This document shows positions 1-12,000 of a stretch of DNA of 64,000 bases, piece by piece (positions within the stretch are counted from its first letter, which is position 1; each line of letters begins with the position of its first letter). The DNA is from Geosiphon pyriformis (taxonomy: Eukaryota > Glomeromycota > Glomeromycetes > Archaeosporales > Geosiphonaceae): positions 63,356-127,355 of the forward strand of contig JAAOMT010000480.1 in NCBI GenBank assembly GCA_016748015.1. Direction: 5' to 3'. Made by a program: the position numbers and the translations under genes. Under the pieces are notes generated by a model, which ran no database searches, was not told where the DNA came from, and saw only the letters and a program-made list of their open reading frames with translations.

Positions 1-587
1 TAATGTTCATAATATCAATGTCTTGGCTAAGCAAAAGAATGTTGTTTGTTAATATACAGAATTAAGTAACATGATTTCTATTATTACAGAAACAAAGTTA
101 AGATTTAACATTAGACTATATATTATAAATAAGTTTGATGAGGTCCGAATTTTTACTTTTGGTTTAAATATGAGTTTTTATAATACAAAAGTGGCCATAA
201 TTATGAATAGTTTTTTGGCTCAGCATGTTTTTATAGTAAAAAAGATTCCAAATTATTTAATCTCAATGTATCTTCTGTTTAAAGGCAAGCTTTTGGTTAC
301 AATTTTGAGTTTATATGCTAATGTTTTTTCTGAATTTAGGTTTGAGCAAGCTTTAGTGATCAACTTTTTTGTGGCCAAAGTAGTTAACTTCAGCAATTTG
401 GTAGTTTTTAGTAAAAATTTTAATAAAAATAGATTTAAAAAAAGTGCTAGTTTTAAGAAGTGCTTAGATATGGGTCTAATTAATTTACTTTTTAAATATT
501 CTTTAATAAAAGTTCTTACTTAGAGCAACTTTAAAAGAGCCAAGAAAATTATTGATTATATTTTTGTTAGTGAGAATTTGTTATTAG
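1..587 (+). pseudogene. LINE copy L1, ORF2 endonuclease part (5' fragment)
   Basis: This is the N-terminal end of a LINE ORF2 protein, an apurinic-type endonuclease that nicks target DNA for target-primed reverse transcription. The first bases align with the ORF2 start of copy L3 (about 59818 onward), so the ORF2 start codon lies just left of the window. The readable stretch 71-523 contains the TETK-type catalytic motif near its start and the wording of the GDFN region, here changed to S-K-N-F-N, so the metal site is damaged. After a stop at 521-523 similarity continues to the IDYIFVSEN segment, then stops abruptly at 587, where element B1 begins. The same protein resumes at 9013. Dead copy; identity is secure from alignment with L3. 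Confidence 0.85.
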
Positions 588-1259
588 TGTTATAATTGAA
601 ACCACACTTTTTATTAATTATCATATATATTAGCTATTGATGTTATATAATTAGCCATCTTATTTTTAGATAGTAATTATTGACTTAATTAATAACCTAA
701 CAGTTAATTTGGTTGTTAACCACTTTTAATAGCTATATAAACAATAAGTTTTTTAGCTGTAAAAAAACATAATTAAAGTAATAAAATAAAATCTACTATT
801 AATTACTTTTTCTTATATTACTTATTTTTTTTTCCTATTTTCAAGTATCTAAACATCTTGGAATAAAAGATTATTTGTTGGCATTCACATATCTTATCTT
901 TTCCTCTTCTTGATTTGTATTTGTTAGAATTAGAGAAATGATTGTTTGCTTTTGTAATTCATTAAATAAAAAAACAATTGAAAAGCACAATAATATCTGT
1001 TATTGATTTTAAGAATTACTAAGTTAAGACATAGAATAATAGCAGTAGTATTATCTTGTTGACAATTATAGACTATTCTTTTATCTTTAAATTTCCAGAA
1101 AAGATTTGTGATTGTGATTTTTATAAGACTAATTATGCATATTGAATCCTTATTTATTTAATTTGTTTTCTTATTGTAATTCTCTCTTTGATTATTTTTA
1201 TTATCTTACAATCCTGTTCTCTCTTGTTATCCATTAACTTGTTATTTTAATTTGTAACA
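588..1259 (+). repeat. 5' LTR of B1 (family B)
   Basis: 672 bp LTR beginning TGTTATAATTG and ending TTTGTAACA, so it has short inverted TGTTA/TAACA ends. It carries three copies of a 12-bp minisatellite at 680-715, then a TATA-like TATATAA at 734-740. It matches 8251-9008 and the other family B LTRs throughout. Confidence 0.9.
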
Positions 1260-1265
1260 TAAAAG

Positions 1266-1275
1266 TGGTGCTCCC
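1266..1275 (+). other. Primer binding site of B1
   Basis: TGGTGCTCCC lies 6 nt after the 5' LTR, where a tRNA 3' end (CCA complement TGG) primes minus-strand synthesis. B3 has TGGTGCTCTC at the same place and family A has TGGTGCTCTCC. The tRNA was not identified. Confidence 0.65.
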
Positions 1276-1310
1276 TATGAGGTTGTTAAAATCTACTTTG
1301 TTCTTATTGT

Positions 1311-2755
1311 ATAAATGATTATTCATATTTGTCATAATAATTAGAAAAATATTTTGAAGCACACAACAAAAATAATCTAGATTTTATTTAACTCAATCTT
1401 TTGCTCTTCTGCTTGATTTGCTTTCTCATTGAAAAACAATTCAGTAGACAATTCCAAGACTTTTGAAACTAGTTTTTAAACAAGCATTTAGCTGAAATTT
1501 ATACAGCCTATACAACCTATTACTTTGACCAAGCTTATTTTGAAGACAACTTAAAAGAAAGAAATAACAGCATTAATTAGCTTTTATATTCCACAACTTT
1601 TGAACAACAGCTCCCTAATTCTGAATACCTAAATCACCAAATTCACATTTGGATTGCTGTTCATTAGCTAACTGAAACTTTTTTTGAAACAAAAAAAGAA
1701 AGCTATTAAACTGCTCTTGTTTTTAATTTCTTCTCAAGCAAATTAAAACATTTTATACAAACAGCTACTCTTGAATCAATGGCTAATGACTTTATGTAAG
1801 CAAATATTCTGGCTGTTCTTCAGAATATACAAACTGCTTTAGGGCGAAGAAACAACATCCCATTACTATTATTCAAAGACAATATACAAGATTCAATTGA
1901 ATAATTAGATGACTTTAAAAAAGTTGCCACAGTTAATCAATATAATAATAAATATAAGTTCCAAATTATTGGTGGCTACTTTTAAGACTCTTCTGCTACT
2001 TGGTTTTCACAAGAAACCAATGCCAATACTCAGTAAAAAATTATTAAATGAATACCAGCAAATGCTGGAAAAAACAACATTTCTTTTACTATTCAGTTTA
2101 AAACAAAATTTAGAACTCTTATCTTAATATCCAAATAATGCATAGAATTAAAAAAAAGAACCAAAGTCTTAATGAAGTTGTAACTAAATATGCCAAAGCA
2201 ATCAGAAAGTTAATTAAGCAAGTAGACTTTAGAAAAAACTGGACAAAAGAACAGAAAATTCACTCCTTTACAAAAAGATTGAGAACTGATTTCTCATATG
2301 CTTTTTGGTCCCTCTTGGCCCTAAAAAACAATTCCACAATAGATATGGCTATTGAACTTGCCCAAAAAATTAAAGATAACCAAAGAATGCACTTGAGATC
2401 TACACTTTTAGTTTTTGCTTCTGCTTTTGTTATGGCTTTTGCTCCTCAAATGGCTACTACTTCTTTTATTGCTCAGACTTCAAATTTCAATAAACAATTA
2501 ATAAATAGACTTACAGCCAATCTTGCCCAATTATTAAAACTCTTAGTTCAAGTAGTTAAAAAAAATCAACAATTTCAAAAACCCAGATTTGAACTCCATT
2601 TTAATTAATCTCAGCAACTTCTTTATTAAAGACAAAAAAATCATGACCCACCTGTGTATTATTGTTGTAAATTAACTGAACATTTCTCTAGAGATTGCAA
2701 CAATTTTTTTTTGTCTTCTCCAGCTCCCAGAAACAATGACAATTAAAACAACAGA
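1311..2755 (+). pseudogene. gag remnant of B1
   Basis: Degenerate capsid/nucleocapsid gene. It aligns with B3 gag (48918 onward); the B3 start ATG is ATA here (1311-1313). The readable pieces 1909-2127 and 2138-2608 hold a typical Ty3/gypsy Gag core, including IRKLIKQVDF and TKRLRTDFSYAFW, and a Gln/Asn-rich tail. At about 2656-2700 a zinc-knuckle-like YCCKLTEHFSRDC is left, without a normal first Cys. Frameshifts and stops are present throughout. Confidence 0.8.
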
Positions 2756-5700
2756 ATCATTAACAACAATGTTTTCAATTAAAAACCCAATTATGCCAAA
2801 ATTAATTTCTTTGAAGAGAATTTTTTAGTTAAAGTTACTGTTTATCAGCTTTTAAACTAGTAGGTGCATCTTCAAAGAGTGAAAGTGCAAACCAATTAAA
2901 AGAAAACTCTTTTTATGCTTTTAATCTAACTAATAATAACCATAATATAAATGAATTAGCAATCAACATTTCTGAATTAACAAAAAAAAAGAAGAAAGCC
3001 AAAGTTGATTTTATTCTGGATCTAATTAAAACATTTATATTAACTATTGATAACAATAAGTCATCAAAAACTAAAGTTTTTAAAAATCCTTCAAAGTTGA
3101 AATTTCAAAAAATAGTACAAAAATCTGGTCTTTATTTTGTTGTCAAAAATTTCATGAAAACTCCAGCTCACATTATCTTTGGCCAATTAATAATCCATTC
3201 ACAATTTAGGAAAAATCTTTATAAATTTTTAATTTTAAAGAAAAAACACCAAAAACCAACAAGTATTTTTGCCAAGCTGAACTTGCTGACAACAGCAATA
3301 TTACCCCTTTAATTTGCAAAGCACAAATGGCTGATTACTTTATTGATCTGATCTTAGACAGTAGATTATTTGTTAGTGTTATTGCCAAACATTTCCTTAA
3401 AGTAATCGGCAAAAAGATTAATGAACTCTTAACTAGACCAATAACCAATATACATAGTAACAAAAAAAAATCTAGGCATAGCCAAAGCTGTTCCTGTTTG
3501 TATCAATAGTATTAGCATTAAAACTAACATAGAAGTATTAGAAACAAAAGAATACACCATAATTGTTGACAATGAGTGGTTTAAGAAGACCAAAGCATTA
3601 TTTAACAATAAACTTTGTAAGCTAATTATCAGATGTGATAAAAAGTTCATTGTGGTTAAGTGCTATTATTGGACAACTTCTTCAGTAATCAAGCAAAATC
3701 AAGAAAATAAGCAATTAGATAAATCAGATAATAAAAAAAATAATAATAAAAAAGATCAAAAAAAACAAAAAAAAATTGCTAAACTCATTTATATCATCTT
3801 TATTAGCAATGGCAAGTCACTGGACAATGTTAAAGCTAACAAAAAAAGAATTATTGTAAATGATAAGCTAATTTGTTGGTCCTACTATAATATTCTCAGA
3901 AAAATTTTTGATAAAAAACCTGAGAAGAAAGCAAAATACAGTTATTAATAATATGACTCTTGTGTCTGGTACTAATGTAATAAACTCTTGTATTCTTTTA
4001 GTGATAAATGCAAATTCTGCTTAATCTACTATAAAGATTGAGAACTCATTAGCTTAATACCAAGAAAAGAACTAAGAGAAGTACAAAAGTCTTTTGAGAA
4101 TAAACCACCTAAAATTCAATCACTTACAATAAAACAAAAAGAACTCTCCTTAAAAGAAAAAAAAATAAACATAAAAAATCTGTTGGCTAAAAATAGCCCA
4201 GTTATTTCGAAAAAAAGTAATATCTTTGAATAAACCCATGTGATACAACATATTATTACCATTAGAAAAATTTGTCTTATCTATTTAAAATCTTATTAAT
4301 TCAATTGATACAATAATGAATTCATCAAAAAAGAAATAAACTGAATGAAAAATCTTGAATTCATACAAAAAACCAAGAGCAAATAGGCTTTTTCAGTTGT
4401 AATAATATCTAAAAAAGATGAAACCTTATGCTTCTGTGTTGATTATCACCAATTAAATATCATTATTATAAGAGACATATATTCACTTTCCAAAATTGAT
4501 ATAATACTAGACAAATTCAATGATGCTGCTTTTTTTTCTACTATTAACTTAACTACTGGATTCTGGCAAGTAGAAATGGATCCAGAAAGCAGAAAAAAAA
4601 CTGCTTTTATTACCAAGTATGACACTTATAAATTTACAGTCATGCCTTTTGGTTTTACCAATGCCTCTTTCACCTTTCAATATCTAATGAACAAAGTATT
4701 TGAATCAGTAAAAGAAAACTTTGTTCTAATCTACTTGAATGATATAATAATATACTCAAAAACTTGAAATAAACACTTAAAACATTTACAAAAGGTTTTT
4801 AATCTTCTTAAAAATGCTGGTCTTAAAATCAACTCAATTAAATCTTTTTTTAAACATCAATTCACCCAGTTTTTTGGTTATTTTATTACAAAAGATGGAA
4901 TTTTTTCTGACCCAGCTAAAGTTAAAAAAGTTTAAAACATTAGACAACCAATAAATATTCCTGAACTATGTTCTTTCCTTGGTTTGGCTTCTTATTATCA
5001 CAAATTTATCAAAGATTTCTCTAAAATTGTCTTTCTTTTCAATCAGCTATTCAAAAAAAATGTCAATTATCACTGGAGCACACATTAGCAAAAAGCTTTT
5101 AAAACTCTAAAAAAAAAACTTGTTACTGAACCAATTCTTAAGCAATCTGATCTGGATCAATTTTTCATCCTCCACACTAATACATTTAACTATAAACTTG
5201 GTGCTGTCCTTTTACAGAAAGATGAAGATAGCAGAGAACATACTATAGCATATGCCAGTAAAATTTTTACACTAGCAGAAAAGAAATATTCAGTTATTAA
5301 ACAAGAATACTTAGTAGTAGTTTGGGCTATTAGTTATTGAAACCAATATCTTCTTAGTGTAAAATTTCTAGTGGTAACAGATCATCAAATATTGGTTTGA
5401 TTACACAATAAAAAAAAGCTAAAACACAAACAAACAACTCATTGGATACTTCATCTGAATGAATTCAACTATAATATTTAACACTACAAAGGAGCAAATC
5501 ATCAAAATACCAATGCTCTTTTTAGACTTATCATTTAGTAATAATATAATCTCTTAATCAAATCAACTTAATTATTAGTAACTCTCTTACAAACAAACAT
5601 GATAATAGACTTGGACAACTACTCTGTTTTAATAAAATTTTTGGATAAAGAACAATACTCACCAGAATACACTTAACAACAAAGAAAACATTTATGCAAA

Positions 5701-6908
5701 CAATTAAATTTCTATTTGATTCATCAGAACCAACTATATAAAAAAATAAAAAAAATTCAGACTGCTCCCAGAAAGTTATTAGATTTGAAAAAAAAAATTG
5801 TGATCTACAACATGCACACTAATCTATTAGCTAAACACTTTGAAAAAACAAAAACAATTCAAAAAACTTTAGCTCACTATTATTGGTTTATATTAAAGAA
5901 AAACATTGCTGAGTACATCAAAATCTGTGACACCTGCCAAAAAAAAAACAAATCCAACCAAAAAAAAAATATTCATTCAATTTTTGTTGGCCAATCATTT
6001 AACAAAATTGGTATAGATATTGTTGAATCTTTAACAATAACTTCTGATGACAATAGATACATTATTACAACTACCAACTATCTTATAAAGTGGATAGAAA
6101 CAAGAGCCACTTCAGACCAAACAGCAGTATCAATAGCCAACTTCATTTATGAAAATATTATCTGCTGTCATAACTGTCTCAAAAAACTTTTATCTAATAG
6201 AAAAAAAGCTTTTCTCAGTACACTGGTTAAAGAACTTTGTAGAAAAATAGAAATATATTATAAACTTTCTTCTTCTTATCATCCCTAAACAAATGGCTTA
6301 GTAGAACATTTTAATAAAACACTATGTGAAATCTTAGCCAAAACCAGTAAAGAAACAAACTTATAAAACAAAATACTGCCTTTAGCTTTGTTTGCTTATA
6401 AAACTATAAATCATGACATAATAAGTTATAAACCTTTTTATCTATTCTATAGATACATAACAACACTACTAATAGAAACTGATATTGAAACAATATCTTT
6501 TAAAAAAATCACAATAAGGAATTACAAAGACATTTTGCAAAGAAGACTTGATACTATTCTTAACTTTTTGGTAGAAACATAAATAATTGCCTTTAAAAAG
6601 ATAAAACAGTTCCAAGAAAAGCTTAAGAAAAAAAAACCTATAAAACACTTTCCTTAAATATTGGTAACTTAGTATTAGAATACTGTTTAGACAGAGATAA
6701 TATCTATGATAATAAATTCTTTAACCAGTAAAAAGAACTTTTTATAGTCAACAAAGTTTTAAACAATAGTTCTTATATTCTACAAGATCAATTCAGAACA
6801 ATTTTTAATAATCATCCTGTTCATAATACATGACTCAAGAAATATCACAAATAATTTGATTGGTTGTTTGTTGTAGTAATACTGACCCAAATGATCAGCA
6901 AAAATTAA
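2756..6908 (+). pseudogene. pol remnant of B1 (protease, Cys-rich segment, RT, RNase H, integrase)
   Basis: Degenerate polyprotein region. The retropepsin-like segment is at about 3327-3430 (LILDSRLFVSVIAKHF; the Gly of D-S/T-G is replaced by Arg). Then come an Asn/Lys-rich linker (3652-3948) and the remains of a Cys-rich module. RT lies at about 4400-4860 with MDPESRKKTAF, MPFGFTNASFTFQ and YLND instead of YLDD. RNase H is at about 5150-5340 (AVLLQKDEDSREHTIAYAS). Integrase runs from 5716 with an H-H-C-C zinc finger (the paired C-D-T-C is visible), GIDIV and N-R-K where S-D-x-G is expected. The integrase frame ends AAAAAT-TAA at 6906-6908, as in B3. Confidence 0.85.
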
Positions 6909-7302
6909 GTATAAATAAATACATTATTCCCAAAACAGAGGTATTTTTAATCAACATAAACAATTATTTTTTGGATCAAAACATTCAAAATGCTTTTTAT
7001 ACTCTCTATGAGTATTAGATCAAAAACTATCCAAATGCTATTCTGACCATTAAAAAACAGACCACTATAACTGATAAAAGTGGAACACATACTGTTATTA
7101 GACCCAAGAAAAACATTACCAGAAGAGAAAAAATTGGTAACAAAATAAATAAATATTTGTTAAAAAGTATAACAGCAGCTATACTCCTATTTTTCAGTAC
7201 AATTGGAAAAACAATCCAAGAAATCTTGCCTATAAACAAAAACTTATCATATGAAAGACAATTATAACTCTATAGTTATCTTAATGAAATCATAGAAAAT
7301 AT

Positions 7303-7967
7303 TGTTATAATTGAAACTTATACTTCTTATTAATTATTATATGTGTTAGCCATTAATATCATATAATTAGCCATTTTATTTTTAGAAAATAATCATTGAC
7401 CTGATTAATGATCTGACTGTTGACTTAATTATTGGCCACTTTTAATAGCTATATAAGCAATGAATTTTTTAGTTGTAGAAAGTATGTAAGAATCAAAGAA
7501 AGAAAAAAAATAAAATAACAACTTTTATTTCAATCATTCTTTTATCACTAATTTTTCTTTCCCTACCTTTAAGTATCTGAACATCTTGGGATAAAAGATT
7601 ACTTGTTGGTTATTTCTTATCTTTTTCCTAAAATGTATAATTGCAGCATTTGAAGATTATTGAATAAAATATGACTAAAGAGTACATCTGATACCTGATA
7701 TTAAATTCTAAGAGCACCAATATAAAGCATAAAATTATACCAGTGTGTGATCATTTGTTGACAGTATAAACTATCTCTTTATTTTCAGATTCCCTGGTTA
7801 TCCTTAAAAAGTATAGCAACTGAGATATTTTATGAGACTAATCTTGTATATTGAATCTATACTTATTCAATTTGCTCTTTAAAGTTGAATTCCCTTTAAT
7901 TCTTTTCATTATCCTACAATTCTGTTTTTTCTTGTTATTCATTAGCTTGTTATTCCAATCTATAACA
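7303..7967 (+). repeat. Solo family B LTR inserted in B1
   Basis: 665 bp LTR from TGTTATAATTG to TATAACA, flanked by ATAT on both sides (7299-7302 and 7968-7971). The flanks rejoin a sequence that aligns without a gap to B3 at about 54880-54915. It carries three 12-bp minisatellite units. A solo LTR is normally left by recombination between the two LTRs of a full element. Confidence 0.88.
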
Positions 7968-8238
7968 ATATGAAGTTTATAAAGAAAACAACTTTAAAGA
8001 TACAAATAGAAATTTTGGGCATTATATAGTTAGATGTCCTAAGAGTTTTAACTATTGCTAAAAAAACCAAAACTCTTATACAAAGATTTGGTCTTTTGGA
8101 TACAAAACTTATTTTGTCTCAAATATTATATATCTTATTTACTAAAGACTTCAATAAACTAGTTAGCTTTAAATTAGACAAAACTTTTCAATTAGATTAT
8201 TTTATAAATAGCTTGATTTTACCAAAGCTTAATCTCTT

Positions 8239-8250
8239 TAGAGAGGATAA
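8239..8250 (+). other. Polypurine tract of B1
   Basis: AGAGAGGATAA ends directly at the 3' LTR (8251), the position of the plus-strand primer. It lies inside the ORF3 coding region. Confidence 0.6.
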
Positions 8251-9008
8251 TGTTACAGTTAAAACCCACACTTTTTATTAATTATCACATGTATTAGCTA
8301 CTAATATCATATAATTAGCCACTCTATTTTTAGATAATAATTATTAATCTAATCAATAACTTGATTATTAACCTGATTATTAACTTGATTATTGACTTGA
8401 TCAATGACCTGATCAATAATCTAATCATTGACTTGATCATTGACTTGGTTATTGACTTGGTTATTAACCACTTTCAATAGCTATATAAGCAATGATTTTC
8501 TTAGCTATAGAAAAACATGATCAAAGTAATAAAATAAAACACTATTAATTACTTCCTTTTATATTATCTATTCCCTTTTTTCTACCTTCAAGTATCTTAA
8601 CATCTTGAAATAAAAAATTACTTGTTGGCATTTACATATCTTATTTTTTTCTTTTCTTGATTTGTATTTGTTAAAATTAGCCTGAAAAGTAATTGTTTGC
8701 TCTTGTGATTTATTGAATAAAAAAACAATTGAAAAGCACAATAATACCTGTTATTAATTCTAAGAATTACCAAGTTAAGACATAGAATAATTGCAGTGGT
8801 ATTATTTTGTTAACAATTATGAACTATTTCTTTACTTTCAGATTTTCAGAAAAGATTTGCAATTATAATTTTTATAAAACTGATCACATATATTGAATCC
8901 TTACTTATTCAATTTACTCCCTTATTGTAATTTTTTTTGATTATTTCTATTATTCTATAATTCTGTTTTCTCTTGCTATTTGTTAGTTTGTTACTCCAAC
9001 TTATAATA
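8251..9008 (+). repeat. 3' LTR of B1
   Basis: 758 bp LTR starting TGTTACAGTTAAAA and ending TTATAATA (a decayed TTGTAACA), followed by the TSD TTAG at 9009-9012. It is longer than its 5' partner (672 bp), largely because its minisatellite has ten units rather than three. Confidence 0.88.
8344..8463 (+). repeat. 12-bp minisatellite in the U3 of the B1 3' LTR (10 units)
   Basis: Ten consecutive 12-mers of the type TTGACTTGATCA / TTAACCTGATTA, ending about 20 bp before the TATATAA at 8483-8489. Other family B LTRs carry 3 (680-715), 3 (7303 LTR), 8 (48232-48327), 5 (55177 LTR), 4 (14535 LTR) and 7 (57028 LTR) units. Confidence 0.85.
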
Positions 9009-12000
9009 TTAGCAATTACACATCATGAAATCAACTGTGTATCTGACTTTTTTAATATTAATTACATAGCAATCATGGTTTTAGTTGGATTGGAAGATTT
9101 TTTGGACACTTGTTTGAATAGTATTTGCAAACAAGCAAATAAAAATTAATGAAAATTTAGGTTAAATATGTTAATAGTGTTAAATATAATGATTTTTGTA
9201 ACTTTTTTTCAGTTAAGCTTTTTTTGATAATGAATAAGTTTGGTAAAGCAAATAAGAAAAATAATCTGGATGTAATATAAAAACTCTTAAAAGATGTAAT
9301 AGTAAAGACAACTAACAAGACTTTTTTTAAACATTAATACAATAAAGCCAAATGTCTGTTTAATAAGCAATAATTAAGATTTTTCAAATTAGAATTGTTG
9401 ATTGCTAAAGTGGTAAAATTTCTTAGATCTAGTAATATGTTTGGAACTAATAAAGATAAAGCTTCAAAAGTGCAAATTATAATTCAGAGTGATGCCAAGT
9501 TATCAAATGTTTTTAGCTGTTTTTTTAGAATTAGAAAAATTTATTGCAAATCCAAAATACATGAGTTTAAAACTGTTAAAATAATTGTTATAAAATATAT
9601 AATTGAGAAAAGAATAAAAAACTTTTTCTCAAATAAAAGTTGTATGATTAAAAATATATTAAAAAAACTATTTTACAAAGTAATATTAAATTATTTAATA
9701 GTTGATAACAATCTGGTTTTGGAACCTAATAATGTTAAATCTAAAATTAATATTATTATGAAAGACTAGACCAGAAAGCAAATGGTTTTTAAATCTTTGT
9801 TTGAAATTTAGGCTAGTCAATATGCTTTTCTGTATTATGTAAATAATAATGTATTCTTAAATATTATGAATATTATTGGTTTTAAAAAATTGGTTTAAGT
9901 AGTTAAAAACTTGTCAGATAGAAAAGCTGTTGGTCTTAGTGGCATTTTTAATGAGTTATAGAAACATTATAGTAATAATATTCTTAAATATCTTTTAGAA
10001 TTTCTAAATTTATGTTTAATTTTGAATATAATTTCGATTCAATAATATCTAAACCTTATAAATAGAATAAAATTTTAACAAACACTCAACCTATTACTAT
10101 GATTAAGCCAGTTAAAAAAAAAATTTTTAAGATTTTTTTAGATTGGATCTCTTTTGCTTATGAAAATTTTGGTGTTTTTTGTAAAGATAACTTTTCTGTT
10201 TTGAAAGGTACTTTAACTCAGTTTTCTATCTTTGCTATTAGTTTAATAATTGAGAATGCCCTAGAAAAAAACAAAAAAGTTTGGTTAGTTTTATAAGGCA
10301 TATGTAAAGTGTATAATTCAATAAGATTGTACTATCTAAAAGTTAGTCTTTAATATATTATAATGTGTAAAAAATTCATTGGTTTTTTTGACAGCATTTA
10401 TAAAAATAGATTAAATAAGATTATAATAGACTTTGATCTTATAAATAAATACTGAATACATGATAAACTTAATTAAAGTAAGATGTTTTCTTTTCTTCTT
10501 TGGAGAATTTTTTATGATCCTCTTTTGTAAGACAAAACTATTTATGTAAATACTAAATTGATACCAAATTTGTGGCTAAGACAAAAAGAGTAGAAACTAT
10601 AGAACAAACAACTTTTTTTCTTATAACTGGTGTATTTGTTGATAATATTATTTGGATTGGGAATAATTATACTTTTATATAATATATATTAGATATTGTC
10701 AGTGAATTTTTTTCAATTAATAATATTTTTATTAATAATAACAAAACAGTGACTATTTTTATTAATAAGAAGGTTAAAGATACTTTTTTAAGAATTAATA
10801 GGTTATTTATTTCAATTACCAAGATTAGTATATTATATAAATATTTGGGAATTTTTTTGTCTATCAATAAAATGTTCAAGTCCAGTTTGGCCAAAACTTA
10901 ATCTAATGTTAGATTTTTTTCAAATATGGTTTTGAGAAAAATTGTTACAAATAAACAGTTTTTATATCTGGTTTTAGCAGTTTTATAACTCATTGTTAAC
11001 TATTATTCACAATTTAGTTTTATTTCTTTAGAAGTTTGTTATTAATAGAATGTTTTAATTAAAAAAAGTTTTAAGTTAAAGACTGATTTGTTTTATAACT
11101 TTCTGAGTAAGATACTACATTATTTTTTATTATATAGTCTAAAAACATTTGAACAAATTCAAGCTAAAAAAAAGATTTCTTTAACTATTGTCTTTGCAAA
11201 TACTTCTAAAATCCTTGGTTAGCTTTTTAAATACAGATTTTTAAATCTTCAAGTTTTGAATTAAACTTTCTTGACTTTTTTACAGTATTTGGTAAGATTG
11301 TGTGTTAGTTTTTTTAACAATTTTTTGGCTGAAGTAGTATAGATCTTTTTGGACAATAGTTTTTTGTTGGCAAACAATTTGCTTAGTGTATTCTTTAATT
11401 TTAACAAATTTTTTATGTTAAATATCTTAGAGACTTTTTTGTATTATAAAAAAGTCAAATTTTTAAAGAAGTTTAGTATAATATTTTGTAACAGACTTCT
11501 GGATAAGTGGGATGGAATTATGAATTAAAAGATATTTTGCTATTGAAAGAAGCTAAATTTCGGAGAGCTAATATCTTTTTGGTTTGTTTTAGTATTGAAA
11601 TTTTTACACAATATTAAATTTGTACTGGTTTTTTTAGTATGGTTTCTGAATCAGATAATAATAGTATTGTGTTATTAAATCAGTTTTTAACTTTAAAGAT
11701 ATGTTGTTATGAGGTTTGGTTAAATGTATTTACTGTTTATATAGATAATTTTTTGAAGAGTTTGGATTTTTTTGCTGTGGTTAATAAAACTGCTGCATAT
11801 TTTTCTGAAGTTAATCTAGAAATAAGTGTCAAAGTTAATGAATTACTGTTATCAACAATAGCTAAATTACAAACTGTTGCTTTGGCTTTGGAATGTATGT
11901 TTTTTTCTTGTGTTGTAATTATATATTTAGACAACCAGACTGCCATAAACACATGTATTTCAGAATTGGAGATATTAGGTCTTAATTTTTAAAACTGTTG

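Larger units (their letters stand above)
6908..8281 (+). pseudogene. ORF3 of B1, downstream of integrase, split by a solo LTR
   Basis: A further reading frame begins at the integrase stop, in the -1 frame, as in B3. It can be followed through YTLYEY, then the segment encoding NKNLSYERQL, up to 7302. It is interrupted by the solo LTR (7303-7967, TSD ATAT) and resumes at 7972 with homology to B3 (KTKTLIQRFGL, then 8096-8281). The stop TAA at 8279-8281 is 29-31 nt inside the 3' LTR. No recognised domain, signal peptide or membrane helix is evident. Function unknown. Confidence 0.6.
588..9008 (+). mobile_element. Ty3/gypsy family B element B1, full length, nested in LINE L1
   Basis: LTR retrotransposon bounded by LTRs at 588-1259 and 8251-9008 and flanked by the 4 bp direct repeat TTAG (584-587 and 9009-9012). 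Removing it rejoins LINE L1: the endonuclease wording SEN-L-L before it runs into I-T-H-H and then DFFN after it, as in L3. Internal order is PBS, gag, protease, Cys-rich segment, RT, RNase H, integrase, ORF3. All reading frames carry many stops, so the copy is inactive. A solo LTR of the same family (7303-7967) is inserted in ORF3. Confidence 0.9.
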
